Below are positions 27,599-36,120 of a DNA stretch of 63,917 nt, in pieces. Position 1 is the first letter of the stretch, and every line of letters begins with the position of its first letter. The DNA comes from Gammaproteobacteria bacterium (GTDB lineage Bacteria > Pseudomonadota > Gammaproteobacteria > HK1). The stretch covers positions 1 through 63,917 of the forward strand of contig JAJDUQ010000269.1 of assembly GCA_022826505.1 (NCBI GenBank), given 5' to 3'. A program made the position numbers and the translations under genes. Below the pieces are notes generated by a model. That model was not told where the DNA came from and made no database searches. It saw only the letters and a list, made by a program, of their open reading frames with translations.

Positions 27599-29635
27599 TC
27601 ATAGATCCTTGCAGATTCGCAATGAATCGTAGAGTGCGGCGTGGATGTTGCGCGACGCCACCGCGTCGCCCACGCGAAAGAGCGCGAACGCGCCGGGAGG
27701 ACCGAGCGGCTGCGGGGCGCCACGCGCCAGCGCGTCGACGTCGGTGCGCCCGCGGTTGACGGATTGTGCTGCAAGTTCGTCGAACAGCTCCACGGCGGGA
27801 ACCGTGCCGTGCTCGACCACGACCTGGTCCACGATGCGCACGCTCGTCTCCCCGCTGTAGACGTTGCGCAGTTCCGCTTCGAGCGCATTCCCCTTCGGCT
27901 GCACCGACAGGAGCTGGACATCCGGCGTCAGGGTGACCCCGGCGCGGTAGAGGTGCTTCAGGTGCACGGAGAAGTTGGTGGCGCCGAGCTCGAACGCGGT
28001 CGAGCGGTCGGGCGTCGCGAGCTCCACCTTCGCACCCCGATCGGCGAGGAACTCCGCACCGGACGGTCCGTGGTGGTCGCCGTGGTCGTCGAACAGGAGG
28101 ACGTTCGAGCCGGGCTGCACCTGCCCGCTGAGCACGTCCCACAGACTGATCACGTGCTCGGCACCGTTCACGCACTCGGTGTCCGGCAGGCCGCCGGTCG
28201 CGATGATCACGACGTCCGGATTTTCGCCGAGCACGTCGCCCGCTTCCGCCCAGGTGCCGAGACGCAGATCGGCGCCGAGGGTCTCCACCTCACCGGCGAG
28301 CCATTGCACGATGCCGATGAGGTCGCGCCGCCACGTCGCGCGCGCGGCCAGACGAATCTGACCTCCGACTTCGTCCGCGGCCTCGAAGAGCACCACGTCG
28401 TGACCGCGCGAGGCGCTCACGCGCGCCGCCTCGAGTCCGGCCGGCCCGGCTCCGACCACCACCACCTTGCGCTTCGGCCCGGGGCTCGCCTTGATGACGT
28501 GCGGCATTGTCCGCTCGCGTCCCGTGGCGGGATTCTGCAGGCAGAGGGCATCGGCGCCGACATAGATCCGGTCGATGCAGTAGCCTGCGCCGACGCAGGT
28601 GCGTACCCGATGCTCCTCGCCGCGCGCGAGCTTCGCGACCAGGTGCGGATCCGCGATGTGGGCGCGGGTCATGCCGATCATGTCGACGCAGCCTTCCTTC
28701 ACCGCCCGATTCGCCGACGCCAGGTCCGCCACCCGGTTCGCATGGAACACGGGGACGCCGAACGCGTCCCGGATGCGCTTCACCCGGTCGATGTGCGGCG
28801 CGATGGGGTGCGACATGTTGGGCACCGTGAAGCTCAGGCCCGCGTTGTCGAACGAATTGCCGACGGTGACATTGAGGAAGTCCACGAGTCCGGCGTCGAC
28901 GTGCAGACGCACGATCTCCATGGCGTCGCCCTCGTGCAGCCCATCGTCCAGGAGTTCGTCCATGCTGAAGCGCATGCCGATCAGGAATCGATCGGGTGCC
29001 CGCTCGCGCATCGCTTCGAGGGTCTCGAGGGTGAACCGGGCGCGGTTGGCAAGGCTCCCACCGTAGCCGTCGGTGCGGCGGTTCACCGCCGGCGACCAGA
29101 ACTGCCCGCCGAGGTGTCCGAGCACCGAGATCTCGCATCCGTCGAGGCCTCCCCGGTGCGCGCGGCCCGCCGCGGCCGCGAAGTCTCCGATGACTCGGTC
29201 GATGTCGTCCTGGTCCATGGCCTTCGGAAACGAGCGGTGCGCGGGTTCGCGCACCGCCGACGGCGCGATGGTCGGCAGCCAGCCGTGCGAGCTCCAGCCG
29301 GTGCGGCGTCCCATGTGGGTGATCTGAATCATCGTGGCGCAGCCGTGGCGATGGACGCTGTCGGCGAAGGATTGCAGCCACGGAACGACGCGGTCGTCGC
29401 CGATGTCGATCTGCCCGAACGGCGGCGGTGAGTCGACCGAGATCGTCGAAGAGCCCCCGAACATTGAAAGCGCGAGTCCACCCCTGGCCTTCTCCTCGTG
29501 GTAGCGCCGATAGCGCTCCTTCGGCATGCCGTCCTCGGCGTAGGCCGGGGCATGGGCGGTGCTCATGATTCGGTTCTTGAGCCGGAGGCGGCCGATGGTC
29601 AGTGGCTCGAAGAGGGCGGGGTAGGGCGTGGTCAT
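27599..29635 (-). CDS. TMADH / dienoyl-CoA-reductase-like NADH:flavin oxidoreductase
   Basis: A 678-residue iron-sulphur flavoprotein. Residues 1-~340 form the OYE-type FMN barrel (PLTIGRLRLKNRIMSTAHAP; HRGGLDGCEIS; RRTDGYGGSLANRARF). The Cys cluster CVGAGYC...CLQNPATGRE follows at ~345-370, then an NAD/FAD domain beginning VVVVGAGPAGLEAARVSA. Relatives include trimethylamine dehydrogenase and the demethylases of dimethylglycine and N-methylproline catabolism. Given the other N-methyl genes in the window, an N-demethylation role is plausible but not proved. ATG at 29635 was chosen because the family's N-terminus (YPALFEPLTIG) starts just after it. Confidence 0.85.
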   Translation of the reverse strand: MTTPYPALFEPLTIGRLRLKNRIMSTAHAPAYAEDGMPKERYRRYHEEKARGGLALSMFGGSSTISVDSPPPFGQIDIGDDRVVPWLQSFADSVHRHGCATMIQITHMGRRTGWSSHGWLPTIAPSAVREPAHRSFPKAMDQDDIDRVIGDFAAAAGRAHRGGLDGCEISVLGHLGGQFWSPAVNRRTDGYGGSLANRARFTLETLEAMRERAPDRFLIGMRFSMDELLDDGLHEGDAMEIVRLHVDAGLVDFLNVTVGNSFDNAGLSFTVPNMSHPIAPHIDRVKRIRDAFGVPVFHANRVADLASANRAVKEGCVDMIGMTRAHIADPHLVAKLARGEEHRVRTCVGAGYCIDRIYVGADALCLQNPATGRERTMPHVIKASPGPKRKVVVVGAGPAGLEAARVSASRGHDVVLFEAADEVGGQIRLAARATWRRDLIGIVQWLAGEVETLGADLRLGTWAEAGDVLGENPDVVIIATGGLPDTECVNGAEHVISLWDVLSGQVQPGSNVLLFDDHGDHHGPSGAEFLADRGAKVELATPDRSTAFELGATNFSVHLKHLYRAGVTLTPDVQLLSVQPKGNALEAELRNVYSGETSVRIVDQVVVEHGTVPAVELFDELAAQSVNRGRTDVDALARGAPQPLGPPGAFALFRVGDAVASRNIHAALYDSLRICKDL

Positions 29636-30007
29636 CGAGAGCGGCTCGCGTCGGATGTTCGGTGCGGTCGGAGGATCACGATTATTGCGGACTCGGGGAT
29701 ACAACTTCACACGACCGCCCGCACGGACCGTCGGGATGTCGCAGCGTTTCAGCGGATTCCCTCGTGCGGCGGCGGGACAGGTTCCGTCGCCGGATCGGGA
29801 CCAGCCCCGCTTCCCGTTCGGGGTCCGGCGCCATCGCGTACGGATCGCGGCGAAGTGCGGACCCCATCGGACCGGCGACCGGCTTCGCGCAGTAACGCGA
29901 GTTCACGATGTCGGCCCTCGATGGCGCGGCATCGGACAATACACGTGGAGCGTCGGGGGTTCGCGGGTTACATTCCCGTTGCCCTGACGAGTCGAGGAGT
30001 GCAGCGC
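29636..30007. promoter_or_regulatory. Divergent intergenic region between flavin oxidoreductase and P450
   Basis: 372 bases between two divergent starts. They must carry promoters for both genes. I see no gene, no strong inverted repeat and no clear -35/-10 pair. The P450 end has GAGGAG about 13 bases before its ATG. Confidence 0.4.
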
Positions 30008-31219
30008 ATGGGGCAGGTCACCGAACTGCTCGCCGAACACGCCGTCGCGGATCCGTACTCGCACTTCGCGGACCTGCGCGAGGCGGCGTCGCTGCACCGG
30101 GACGAACGGCTCGGGGCGTGGCTCGTGCTGCGCTACGATGACGTGCGGGCCGCCTTCCGCGACTCCCGCCTGTCCGCCGATCGGGTGAGCCCTTACTTCG
30201 AGCGCCGCCGGATGCAGGGCGTGGCGGAGAGCGAACGCGCGACCTGCGAGGTGCTGACGCGCTGGATCGTGTTCACCGATCCCCCACGCCACACGCGGCT
30301 GCGCAAGCTCGTGGACTACGCTTTCCGGCCGCGTGCGGTCGAGCGCATGCGCGGCTGGATCGCCTCCCTCGCCGACGAGTTGGTCCAGGAGCTGGGAGAC
30401 GAAGACGAGTTCGATTTCATGGAGCGGTTCGCAAACCCGCTGCCGGTACGCGTGATCGGTGATCTCTTCGGTGTCCCCCATGAGAACCGAATCGATCTCA
30501 CGCGCTGGTCGGAGGACATCCTCACCCTTGTCTTCGGCGCGATGCACAGTGCGGACCGACACCAGCGGGCCGAACGCAGCCTGATGGAATTCTCCGAGTT
30601 CCTGCGAGGTGTGATCGCCGAACGCCGGGTACGCCCGGGCGAGGATCTGATCAGCGACCTGGTCGCGGCCGAAGAGCGCGGTGACGTGCTCGAAGAGGAG
30701 GAGATCGTCGCCACCTGCGTTCTGCTGCTCTTCGCCGGACACGAGACCACCCGCAACCTGCTCGCCAACGGACTGAAGGCAATCCTGGAGCACGGCGGGG
30801 CGCGGGAGACCCTCCTCGCCGATCCGTCGGCAATGCCCGGTGCGGTCGAGGAGATTCTCCGCTTCGACGGGCCGACGAAGGCGATGTGGCGGCAGGTCGT
30901 CGAGCCGGTCGAGTACGGGGGGCAGTGGATGGAATCGGGGGAACGAGTGTTGCTGGTACAGGCGTCGGCGAACCGTGATCCGCGCCGTTTCGAGGCGCCG
31001 GAGACGTTCGACATCTCCCGCCGGGCGAATCGGCACGTGGGATTCGGCTACTCCATACACTACTGTCTCGGAGCGGCCATCGCGCGCCTGGAGGGAGCGC
31101 TCGGACTTGGCGCGTTCCTCGATCGATTCCCGGGAGTGTCGCTCGCGACCGACCGATTCGAGTGGGATTCGCTCATCCTGAGCCGATCGCTCAAGCGCCT
31201 GCCGGTTCGACTCGGTTGA
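30008..31219 (+). CDS. Cytochrome P450
   Basis: A 403-residue soluble bacterial P450. The I-helix oxygen-binding motif AGHETT, the ExxR pair (EEILRF) and the heme-ligand loop FGYSIHYCLGAAIAR with Cys353 are all present. The length is normal for class I bacterial P450s that use ferredoxin and reductase partners; neither is beside it. The heme loop has YSIHYC where FGxGxHxC is usual: Gly at the second position is replaced by Ser. ATG at 30008 follows GAGGAG. The substrate is unknown. Confidence 0.93.
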   Translation: MGQVTELLAEHAVADPYSHFADLREAASLHRDERLGAWLVLRYDDVRAAFRDSRLSADRVSPYFERRRMQGVAESERATCEVLTRWIVFTDPPRHTRLRKLVDYAFRPRAVERMRGWIASLADELVQELGDEDEFDFMERFANPLPVRVIGDLFGVPHENRIDLTRWSEDILTLVFGAMHSADRHQRAERSLMEFSEFLRGVIAERRVRPGEDLISDLVAAEERGDVLEEEEIVATCVLLLFAGHETTRNLLANGLKAILEHGGARETLLADPSAMPGAVEEILRFDGPTKAMWRQVVEPVEYGGQWMESGERVLLVQASANRDPRRFEAPETFDISRRANRHVGFGYSIHYCLGAAIARLEGALGLGAFLDRFPGVSLATDRFEWDSLILSRSLKRLPVRLG

Positions 31220-31442
31220 TTTCGGTGGGGGGGTGGGCCGTGACCGCAGCCGGGAAGGTGTGGACGCAACGTCGGCGAGAGCCGGGTCCCTCCCGTCGCC
31301 GCCGGCACGGATTGCGCGCCGTACCGATGCAGCGGTTCTCGCGAGAGCGCGGCTCGACGGTCGACACTCGCCGCACGCACGAGGGTTGCGGGATCTCCGC
31401 GTTGCGTTGCGGCATGCCGGCTTGCCGTAGAATCCCCCGGTG

Positions 31443-32207
31443 ATGAAGCTCACGCCCGAACAGGTCGAATCGTTCCACCGCGACGGTTGCCTCGTGGTCG
31501 ACGGGTATCTCGACGACCACGAGATCGATCACATTCGTGCCTGCTACATGGAGACGGTCGAGCACCTGTCGCGTGAGAACATCCTCGAGAACGTGCAGTC
31601 GGGCGAGGACCGGGACGACCAGTATCAGGTGTACCAGATCCGGACCGCACATCTGCGCCATCCGATCTTTCGCATGATCATCAATGACTCGCGGCTCCTC
31701 GACATGGTGGAGTGCCTGCTCGGACCCGACCTGCGCCTGATCCACTACCAGGGGATCTACAAGCCGCCGCACACCGGCGGCGAGGTCGGCTGGCACCAGG
31801 ACAACTACTATTTCAACGTCGCCGGGGACCGCACCGTGAGCGTATGGCTGGCGCTCGATGACGCGACGGTCGAGAACGGCTGCATGTGGTACCTGCCGGG
31901 CCGGCATCGCGAACGGCTCGAACACACCCAGCTCTGGGACACGTCGGAGAAGAAGGGTTTCTACTTTGCGCTGCGTGACCTCGACGAGTCGGGTGCGATG
32001 CCGGCGGAGGTGGGCAAGGGCGGCTTCGCCATCCACCACTGCCTGATGCCCCATCGCTCGCTCAAGAATCGCACCGGACAGCCCCGGCGAGGGCTCGCCA
32101 TGCACTTCATGGACGCGAAGATGCCGGACCCGGACATGCTGAAGATCCTGCCCGACGGAGCGACGCCGCTGCTTCGCGGCCGTGCGAACGGCCTCGGAGC
32201 ATCGTGA
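31443..32207 (+). CDS. Phytanoyl-CoA dioxygenase-family Fe(II)/2-oxoglutarate oxygenase
   Basis: A 254-residue enzyme with the 2-His-1-carboxylate iron site: HQD in GGEVGWHQDNYYF (His118, Asp120) and the distal His in IHHCLMPHRSLKNRTGQPRRG, with the Arg that binds 2-oxoglutarate following. It hydroxylates an unactivated carbon of an unknown substrate. ATG at 31443 is preferred to GTG at 31440. It lies 223 bases after the P450 gene on the same strand; both could act in one oxidative pathway. Confidence 0.9.
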   Translation: MKLTPEQVESFHRDGCLVVDGYLDDHEIDHIRACYMETVEHLSRENILENVQSGEDRDDQYQVYQIRTAHLRHPIFRMIINDSRLLDMVECLLGPDLRLIHYQGIYKPPHTGGEVGWHQDNYYFNVAGDRTVSVWLALDDATVENGCMWYLPGRHRERLEHTQLWDTSEKKGFYFALRDLDESGAMPAEVGKGGFAIHHCLMPHRSLKNRTGQPRRGLAMHFMDAKMPDPDMLKILPDGATPLLRGRANGLGAS

Positions 32208-32398
32208 TGCCATCGCCGAAGGATGTATCGGTGACGCAGGGTTCGTGCCAGGTGCCGTTATCGTTGGCGGTGCGCTCCGGAGATGCGCCTGGGAGCGCGA
32301 GCGTCCCGCCCGCAACGGACCGCGGGGCGGGTGTGTTCAAGCGGACGCGACGCCTGCCCTCCCAGCGGGCACCCGGAGGGAGGGGCGCAGCGGGACCG

Positions 32399-33571
32399 AT
32401 GAAGCGCCACCGACCGAATGGACGGACCCACGGGTTCGGTGTCTGCGCGATCGGGGCAGTGCTCGCCTGCGCGAGCGTTGCGAACGCGACGACTCCCGGC
32501 GCCTACACCATTCAGCACACCGAGAGCCACGCGGTACGCGTGACCATTCTGACGGACGGGCTGGAGCACCCCTGGTCGCTCGCATTCCTTCCCGACGGGC
32601 GGATGCTCGTCACCGAGCGGCCCGGCCGACTGCGCTACGTCGGAGCCGACGGCACGCTGGACCCGACGCTGATCGACGGGCTCCCGGCGACGGTGGCGGA
32701 AGCCGGGCAGGGCGGACTGCACGATGTGGCGCTGCACCCGGACTTCGGGCGCAACCGCCTCGTCTACATCGCCTATGCCGGCAAGAAGGGCCGCCGCTAC
32801 GGCACCGAGCTCGCCCGCGGCAGGCTCGACGGCCACCGGCTCGAAGACGTGGAGGTGCTGTTCCGGGCGCTGCCGAAGTCGCACGGCGGCCGGCACTTCG
32901 GCGGGCGCGTGGTGTTCGACGGCAAGGGGCACGTATTTCTCACCCTCGGGGACCGTGGCGACCGGCCGCGCGCGCAGGACCTCGGCGATCACGCGGGCTC
33001 CGTCATCCGCCTCGCGGAGGACGGCGGCGTACCCGCGGACAACCCGTTCGTTTCGGTACCTGGCGCACGGCCCGAGATCTTCTCGCTCGGCAATCGCAAC
33101 GTGCAGGGGGCGGCGCTCAACCCCTGGACCGGCGAGCTGTGGACCCATGAGCACGGCCCGCAGGGCGGTGACGAGGTCAACGTCATCCGCGCCGGCGCGA
33201 ACTATGGCTGGCCGGTCATCACCTACGGGAAGAATTACGGCATCGGCACCACGATCGGCGAAGGTACGCACCGCGACGACGTGGCCTCGCCCGTCCACCA
33301 GTGGACTCCGTCCATCGCCCCCTCGGGGATGGCGTTCTACGACGGCGACCGGTTCCCCGGCTGGCGCGGGAGCCTGCTGGTCGGGGCGCTCAAGTTCCGC
33401 CTCCTCGTGCGACTCGAGCTCGCCGGAGAACGCGTGTTGCGCGAGGAGCGGATGTTCGAGGACGTCCTCGGCCGGATCCGGGACGTGCGCGTGGGGCCGG
33501 ACGGGCTCGTCTACATTCTGAACGACCATCCGAACGGCGTGATCGCGCGCCTGGAGCCGGAGGGCGGCTGA
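32399..33571 (+). CDS. Exported PQQ-dependent aldose sugar dehydrogenase (YliI-like)
   Basis: A 390-residue periplasmic beta-propeller. The signal peptide runs to about residue 30 (ASVANA then TTP). Family blocks are LEHPWSLAFLPDGRMLVTERPGRL, QGGLHDVALHPDFG with the catalytic His, HGGRHFGGRVVFDGKGHVFLTLGDRG, LWTHEHGPQGGDEVN and IAPSGMAFYDGDRFPGW. It oxidises aldoses using PQQ bound in the propeller. ATG at 32399 was chosen over the much longer frame because a GGAGGGAGGGG site precedes it and the signal peptide starts there. No PQQ biosynthesis genes are in the window. Confidence 0.9.
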   Translation: MKRHRPNGRTHGFGVCAIGAVLACASVANATTPGAYTIQHTESHAVRVTILTDGLEHPWSLAFLPDGRMLVTERPGRLRYVGADGTLDPTLIDGLPATVAEAGQGGLHDVALHPDFGRNRLVYIAYAGKKGRRYGTELARGRLDGHRLEDVEVLFRALPKSHGGRHFGGRVVFDGKGHVFLTLGDRGDRPRAQDLGDHAGSVIRLAEDGGVPADNPFVSVPGARPEIFSLGNRNVQGAALNPWTGELWTHEHGPQGGDEVNVIRAGANYGWPVITYGKNYGIGTTIGEGTHRDDVASPVHQWTPSIAPSGMAFYDGDRFPGWRGSLLVGALKFRLLVRLELAGERVLREERMFEDVLGRIRDVRVGPDGLVYILNDHPNGVIARLEPEGG

Positions 33572-33602
33572 CGCGGGTTGTCCCCCGGCGCCTCATGCGC
33601 TC

Positions 33603-34049
33603 ATGATCGGTGTGGAAATGGACGCAACGACTCCCGATCCCCACCTGACCGAGCGTCTCGCCGCGCTGCTCGATCCTCGCGAGGAGATCCTGGAGGCCTA
33701 CCTCTTCGGCTCGCGTGCGCGCGGACAAGCGCAACTCCACAGCGACGTGGACGTCGCCGTCTACGTCGACGACGTACGCGCCGAGGACACCGGCTACGGC
33801 TACCGGGCGAGCCTGACCACCGACCTCATGGCCGGACTCGGCTTCAACCATGTGGACGTGATCGTGCTCAACCGTGCGCCACCGCTGCTCTACCATCGGG
33901 TGCTGCGCGATGGGGTGCGGCTGCTGACCCGCGATCTGCGCGCGACGACGACACGAGAAGGTCGCGCCGTATCCCGCTACTGCGATTTCGTGCCGCAGCT
34001 CGCGAAAATGGAAGCCGCGCGGCGCTCGGCCGCCCGCCGCGACCGGTGA
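33603..34049 (+). CDS. mntA: MntA-type nucleotidyltransferase antitoxin
   Basis: A 148-residue minimal nucleotidyltransferase. The active-site motif GSX10DXD is intact (GSRARGQAQLHSDVDVAVYV), and VDVIVLNRAPPLLYHRVLRDG matches the family's C-terminal block. In type VII MntA-HepT systems this enzyme AMPylates and so silences the HepT toxin. Its stop overlaps the HepT start (GTGA), the usual arrangement. ATG at 33603 or at 33618 (MDATTP) could be the start. Confidence 0.87.
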   Translation: MIGVEMDATTPDPHLTERLAALLDPREEILEAYLFGSRARGQAQLHSDVDVAVYVDDVRAEDTGYGYRASLTTDLMAGLGFNHVDVIVLNRAPPLLYHRVLRDGVRLLTRDLRATTTREGRAVSRYCDFVPQLAKMEAARRSAARRDR

Positions 34050-34486
34050 GTCCCGGACGTGCCGACTCCTCGGTGGTGCGGCGTCACCTTGCGGCGCTGC
34101 GCGAGGCGCTCGCGAACTTGCGCCGCCACTCCGGAGCGAAACCCGAGACGCTGCGCGCGGACATGGATCTTCGGTGGACGGTCGAGCACGGGCTCCAGCT
34201 CTGCGCCCGGAACGCCATCGATATCGCCACCCATCTCGCGGCCACCGCCGGTCTCGATGCCCCGGACTACGCGTCCGCGATCGATCGACTCACGGGAATG
34301 CACGTGCTGCCGGCCGAGTTCGGCGCGCGGTTCCGGCAGATTGCGGGTCTGCGCAACGTGCTGGTGCACGACTACATCGAGGTCGACCTGGAGGTGGTCG
34401 CCCGGGTGCTCGACGCGAACCTGGACGATTTCGAGGAATTCGCGCGATGGGTCGAGCGGCATCTGGACGAGTCTCCGGCGGCGTAG
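34046..34486 (+). CDS. hepT: HepT-type (DUF86) RNase toxin
   Basis: A 146-residue helical HEPN protein with the RX4HXY motif (RNVLVHDY, near residue 110), the RNase site of HepT toxins whose Tyr is the AMPylation target. The HEPN-typical blocks DLRWTVEHGLQLCARNAIDIATHL and FGARFRQIAGLRN are present. GTG at 34046 overlaps the MntA stop, so translation is coupled. Both active sites are intact, so this looks like a working type VII toxin-antitoxin pair. Confidence 0.88.
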   Translation: MSPGRADSSVVRRHLAALREALANLRRHSGAKPETLRADMDLRWTVEHGLQLCARNAIDIATHLAATAGLDAPDYASAIDRLTGMHVLPAEFGARFRQIAGLRNVLVHDYIEVDLEVVARVLDANLDDFEEFARWVERHLDESPAA

Positions 34487-34594
34487 CCGCAACTCGATGT
34501 CATCGGTTTCCGCCCCCTGCCGGTCAAGGACTGTATAGAATGACGGGCACGGTCCATCGAGGACCATGTCCAATCGGTTCAGGAGTCCACTGCA

Positions 34595-34996
34595 ATGCGA
34601 CGACGTGCGTTTCTTGCCGTTTCCGCGCTCGCGCTCGCGATGCCCGGTCCGGCAATCGCCGGCGAGGGGCAGGTCGAGTACACCCGGGCGGCATTCGACG
34701 AGCTCCGGCAGAGCGGGAAGCCGGTGCTGCTCGACTTCTACACCACCTGGTGAGGGACTTGCCGAGCACAAGGGCGCACCGTGCGTGCGCTCATCGACGG
34801 CAATCCCGCCTACCAGGCGGTGACGGTGATGAAGGTCGACTGGGATCGGTTCAGCGGCGATCCGATCGTCGGCGAGCTCGGCGTCAGGGGCCGGGCCACG
34901 CTGGTGATGTTCAGCCGGGGTGAGGAAGTGGGCAGGGTCGTCGGCCAGACCGGCGCCGGAGCCATCGAGCCCCTGTTCAAGGCCGCGGTTTCCTAG
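34595..34996 (+). CDS. Exported thioredoxin-like protein with in-frame TGA (candidate selenoprotein, UGTC)
   Basis: A continuous frame of 134 codons if TGA at 34751-34753 is read through as residue 53. The N-terminal signal peptide has an RRR start and AIAGEG near residue 22. VLLDFYTTW leads into TGA, then GTCRAQGRTV: a thioredoxin WCxxC motif with the first Cys codon replaced by TGA. The thioredoxin fold continues after it (AVTVMKVDWDRF, then LGVRGRATLVMFSRGEEVGR) and ends at TAG 34996. AGGAG (34581-34585) precedes the ATG. The C-terminal half is well conserved in character, so a dead gene is less likely. A CcdA-type membrane reductase gene follows at 35173. Exported thioredoxins beside CcdA-like proteins are a known pairing. 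Reading TGA as Sec is an inference; a point mutation or sequencing error is the alternative. Confidence 0.72.
34774..34790 (+). promoter_or_regulatory. Possible bacterial SECIS stem-loop
   Basis: Just 20 bases after the TGA the mRNA can fold GCGCAC (34774-34779) with GTGCGC (34785-34790) around a 5-base loop CGTGC, with G as second loop base. Bacterial SECIS elements are short hairpins within the coding region shortly downstream of the UGA, usually with G among the first two loop bases. Position and loop fit loosely. In GC-rich DNA such a hairpin can arise by chance. Confidence 0.4.
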
Positions 34997-35172
34997 TCGA
35001 GCATGAGGCCAGGTCCGGAGGTGACCGCCTTCGGACCGCTGCCGGCAGTGTCGCACCCACCACGGGAAATGCCGCGTCCCGGCCCGAACCACGGGCGCGG
35101 GCTCATTCGGCTCTCCACCGTTGGCGCATCGAGCCCCCGGAGCGTCGTGCTCACCTCGGAGCGGACTGACCG

Positions 35173-35886
35173 ATGACCTACGTGTGGGCCTACGTCGCCG
35201 GTCTGCTCACCCTCATCAATCCGTGCGTGCTCCCGTTGCTGCCCATCGTCATCGCGGCGGCGTTCCAGAACAGCCGGCTCGGACCGCTGGCGCTGGCCGC
35301 CGGTCTGACCGTCTCGTTCGCGGTGCTCGGGGTCTCGGTGACGGCGTTCGGCCACCTGGTGAGCATCGACGCGGATTCGGTCAGTCGTGGCGCCGCGGCG
35401 GTGATGATCGGGTTCGGCGTCGTGCTGCTCGTTCCGAGGGCTCAGACCATTGTTGCAACGCTCGCCGCGCCGCTCGCGAGCCGCGCGAACGCACGACTCG
35501 ATGCTCGCGAGGGGGACGGCGTCGCCGGTCAGTTCGGCGTGGGGGTTCTGCTCGGGGCGGTCTGGTCGCCGTGCGTCGGACCGACGCTCGGCGGTGCCAT
35601 CGGCCTCGCCGCGAGCGGCGAAGGTCTGGGTCAGGCCGCGGTCACCATGCTCGCCTTCGGCGTCGGCGTGTCCACCGTGCTCCTGGCGCTGGCCTACGGT
35701 TCGAGGCAGGCGGTGAGCGCCCGCCGGGAGCGGCTCGCTGCGTGGATGCCGTGGGCGAAGCCGCTCATGGGTGCGGTTCTGCTCGTGGTAGGAGTCGCGG
35801 TGCTGTTCCACGTCGACCGCATGATAGAGGGCTGGTTGCTCGACCAGATGCCGATCTGGCTCCAGGACCTGTCGGTGTCGGTCTGA
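35173..35886 (+). CDS. ccdA: CcdA/DsbD-type thiol electron-transfer membrane protein
   Basis: A 237-residue polytopic protein with six predicted helices. Each half carries the redox Cys-Pro motif of the family: NPCVLPLLP (Cys18) in the first helix and SPCVGPTLG (Cys134) in the fourth. It carries reducing electrons from cytosolic thioredoxin across the membrane to an exported thioredoxin-like partner. The gene 176 bases upstream encodes just such a partner, with the TGA-interrupted motif, so the two probably form one redox relay for cytochrome c maturation or oxidative-damage repair. Confidence 0.88.
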   Translation: MTYVWAYVAGLLTLINPCVLPLLPIVIAAAFQNSRLGPLALAAGLTVSFAVLGVSVTAFGHLVSIDADSVSRGAAAVMIGFGVVLLVPRAQTIVATLAAPLASRANARLDAREGDGVAGQFGVGVLLGAVWSPCVGPTLGGAIGLAASGEGLGQAAVTMLAFGVGVSTVLLALAYGSRQAVSARRERLAAWMPWAKPLMGAVLLVVGVAVLFHVDRMIEGWLLDQMPIWLQDLSVSV

Positions 35887-36120
35887 AGCCGACCAGGTTC
35901 GGATTCCGCCCTGGCGCGAAGATGGTCCTGATGTTCGACGTCCCCATGGACCGTGTCGATCAGCACCGAAACCGAGGTCCGGATCAGAAGGGCGCGGTGA
36001 GCCGACACACGCCGGGCGGGATGCCGTGCCCGTTCGCGGGGTTCGTTCTCCGCAGGCACCGGGCGGTCCCGCGGGTGACCGCGGATAGCAATGATCCGCG
36101 ACTCTCGTACGCCCTCCGAG

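Noticed and set aside
34781..34996. Separate 71-residue gene starting at the GTG after the in-frame TGA
   Set aside because: It has no ribosome-binding site and would encode half a thioredoxin fold. It is in frame with the upstream signal peptide and first half, so one gene with an internal TGA is simpler.
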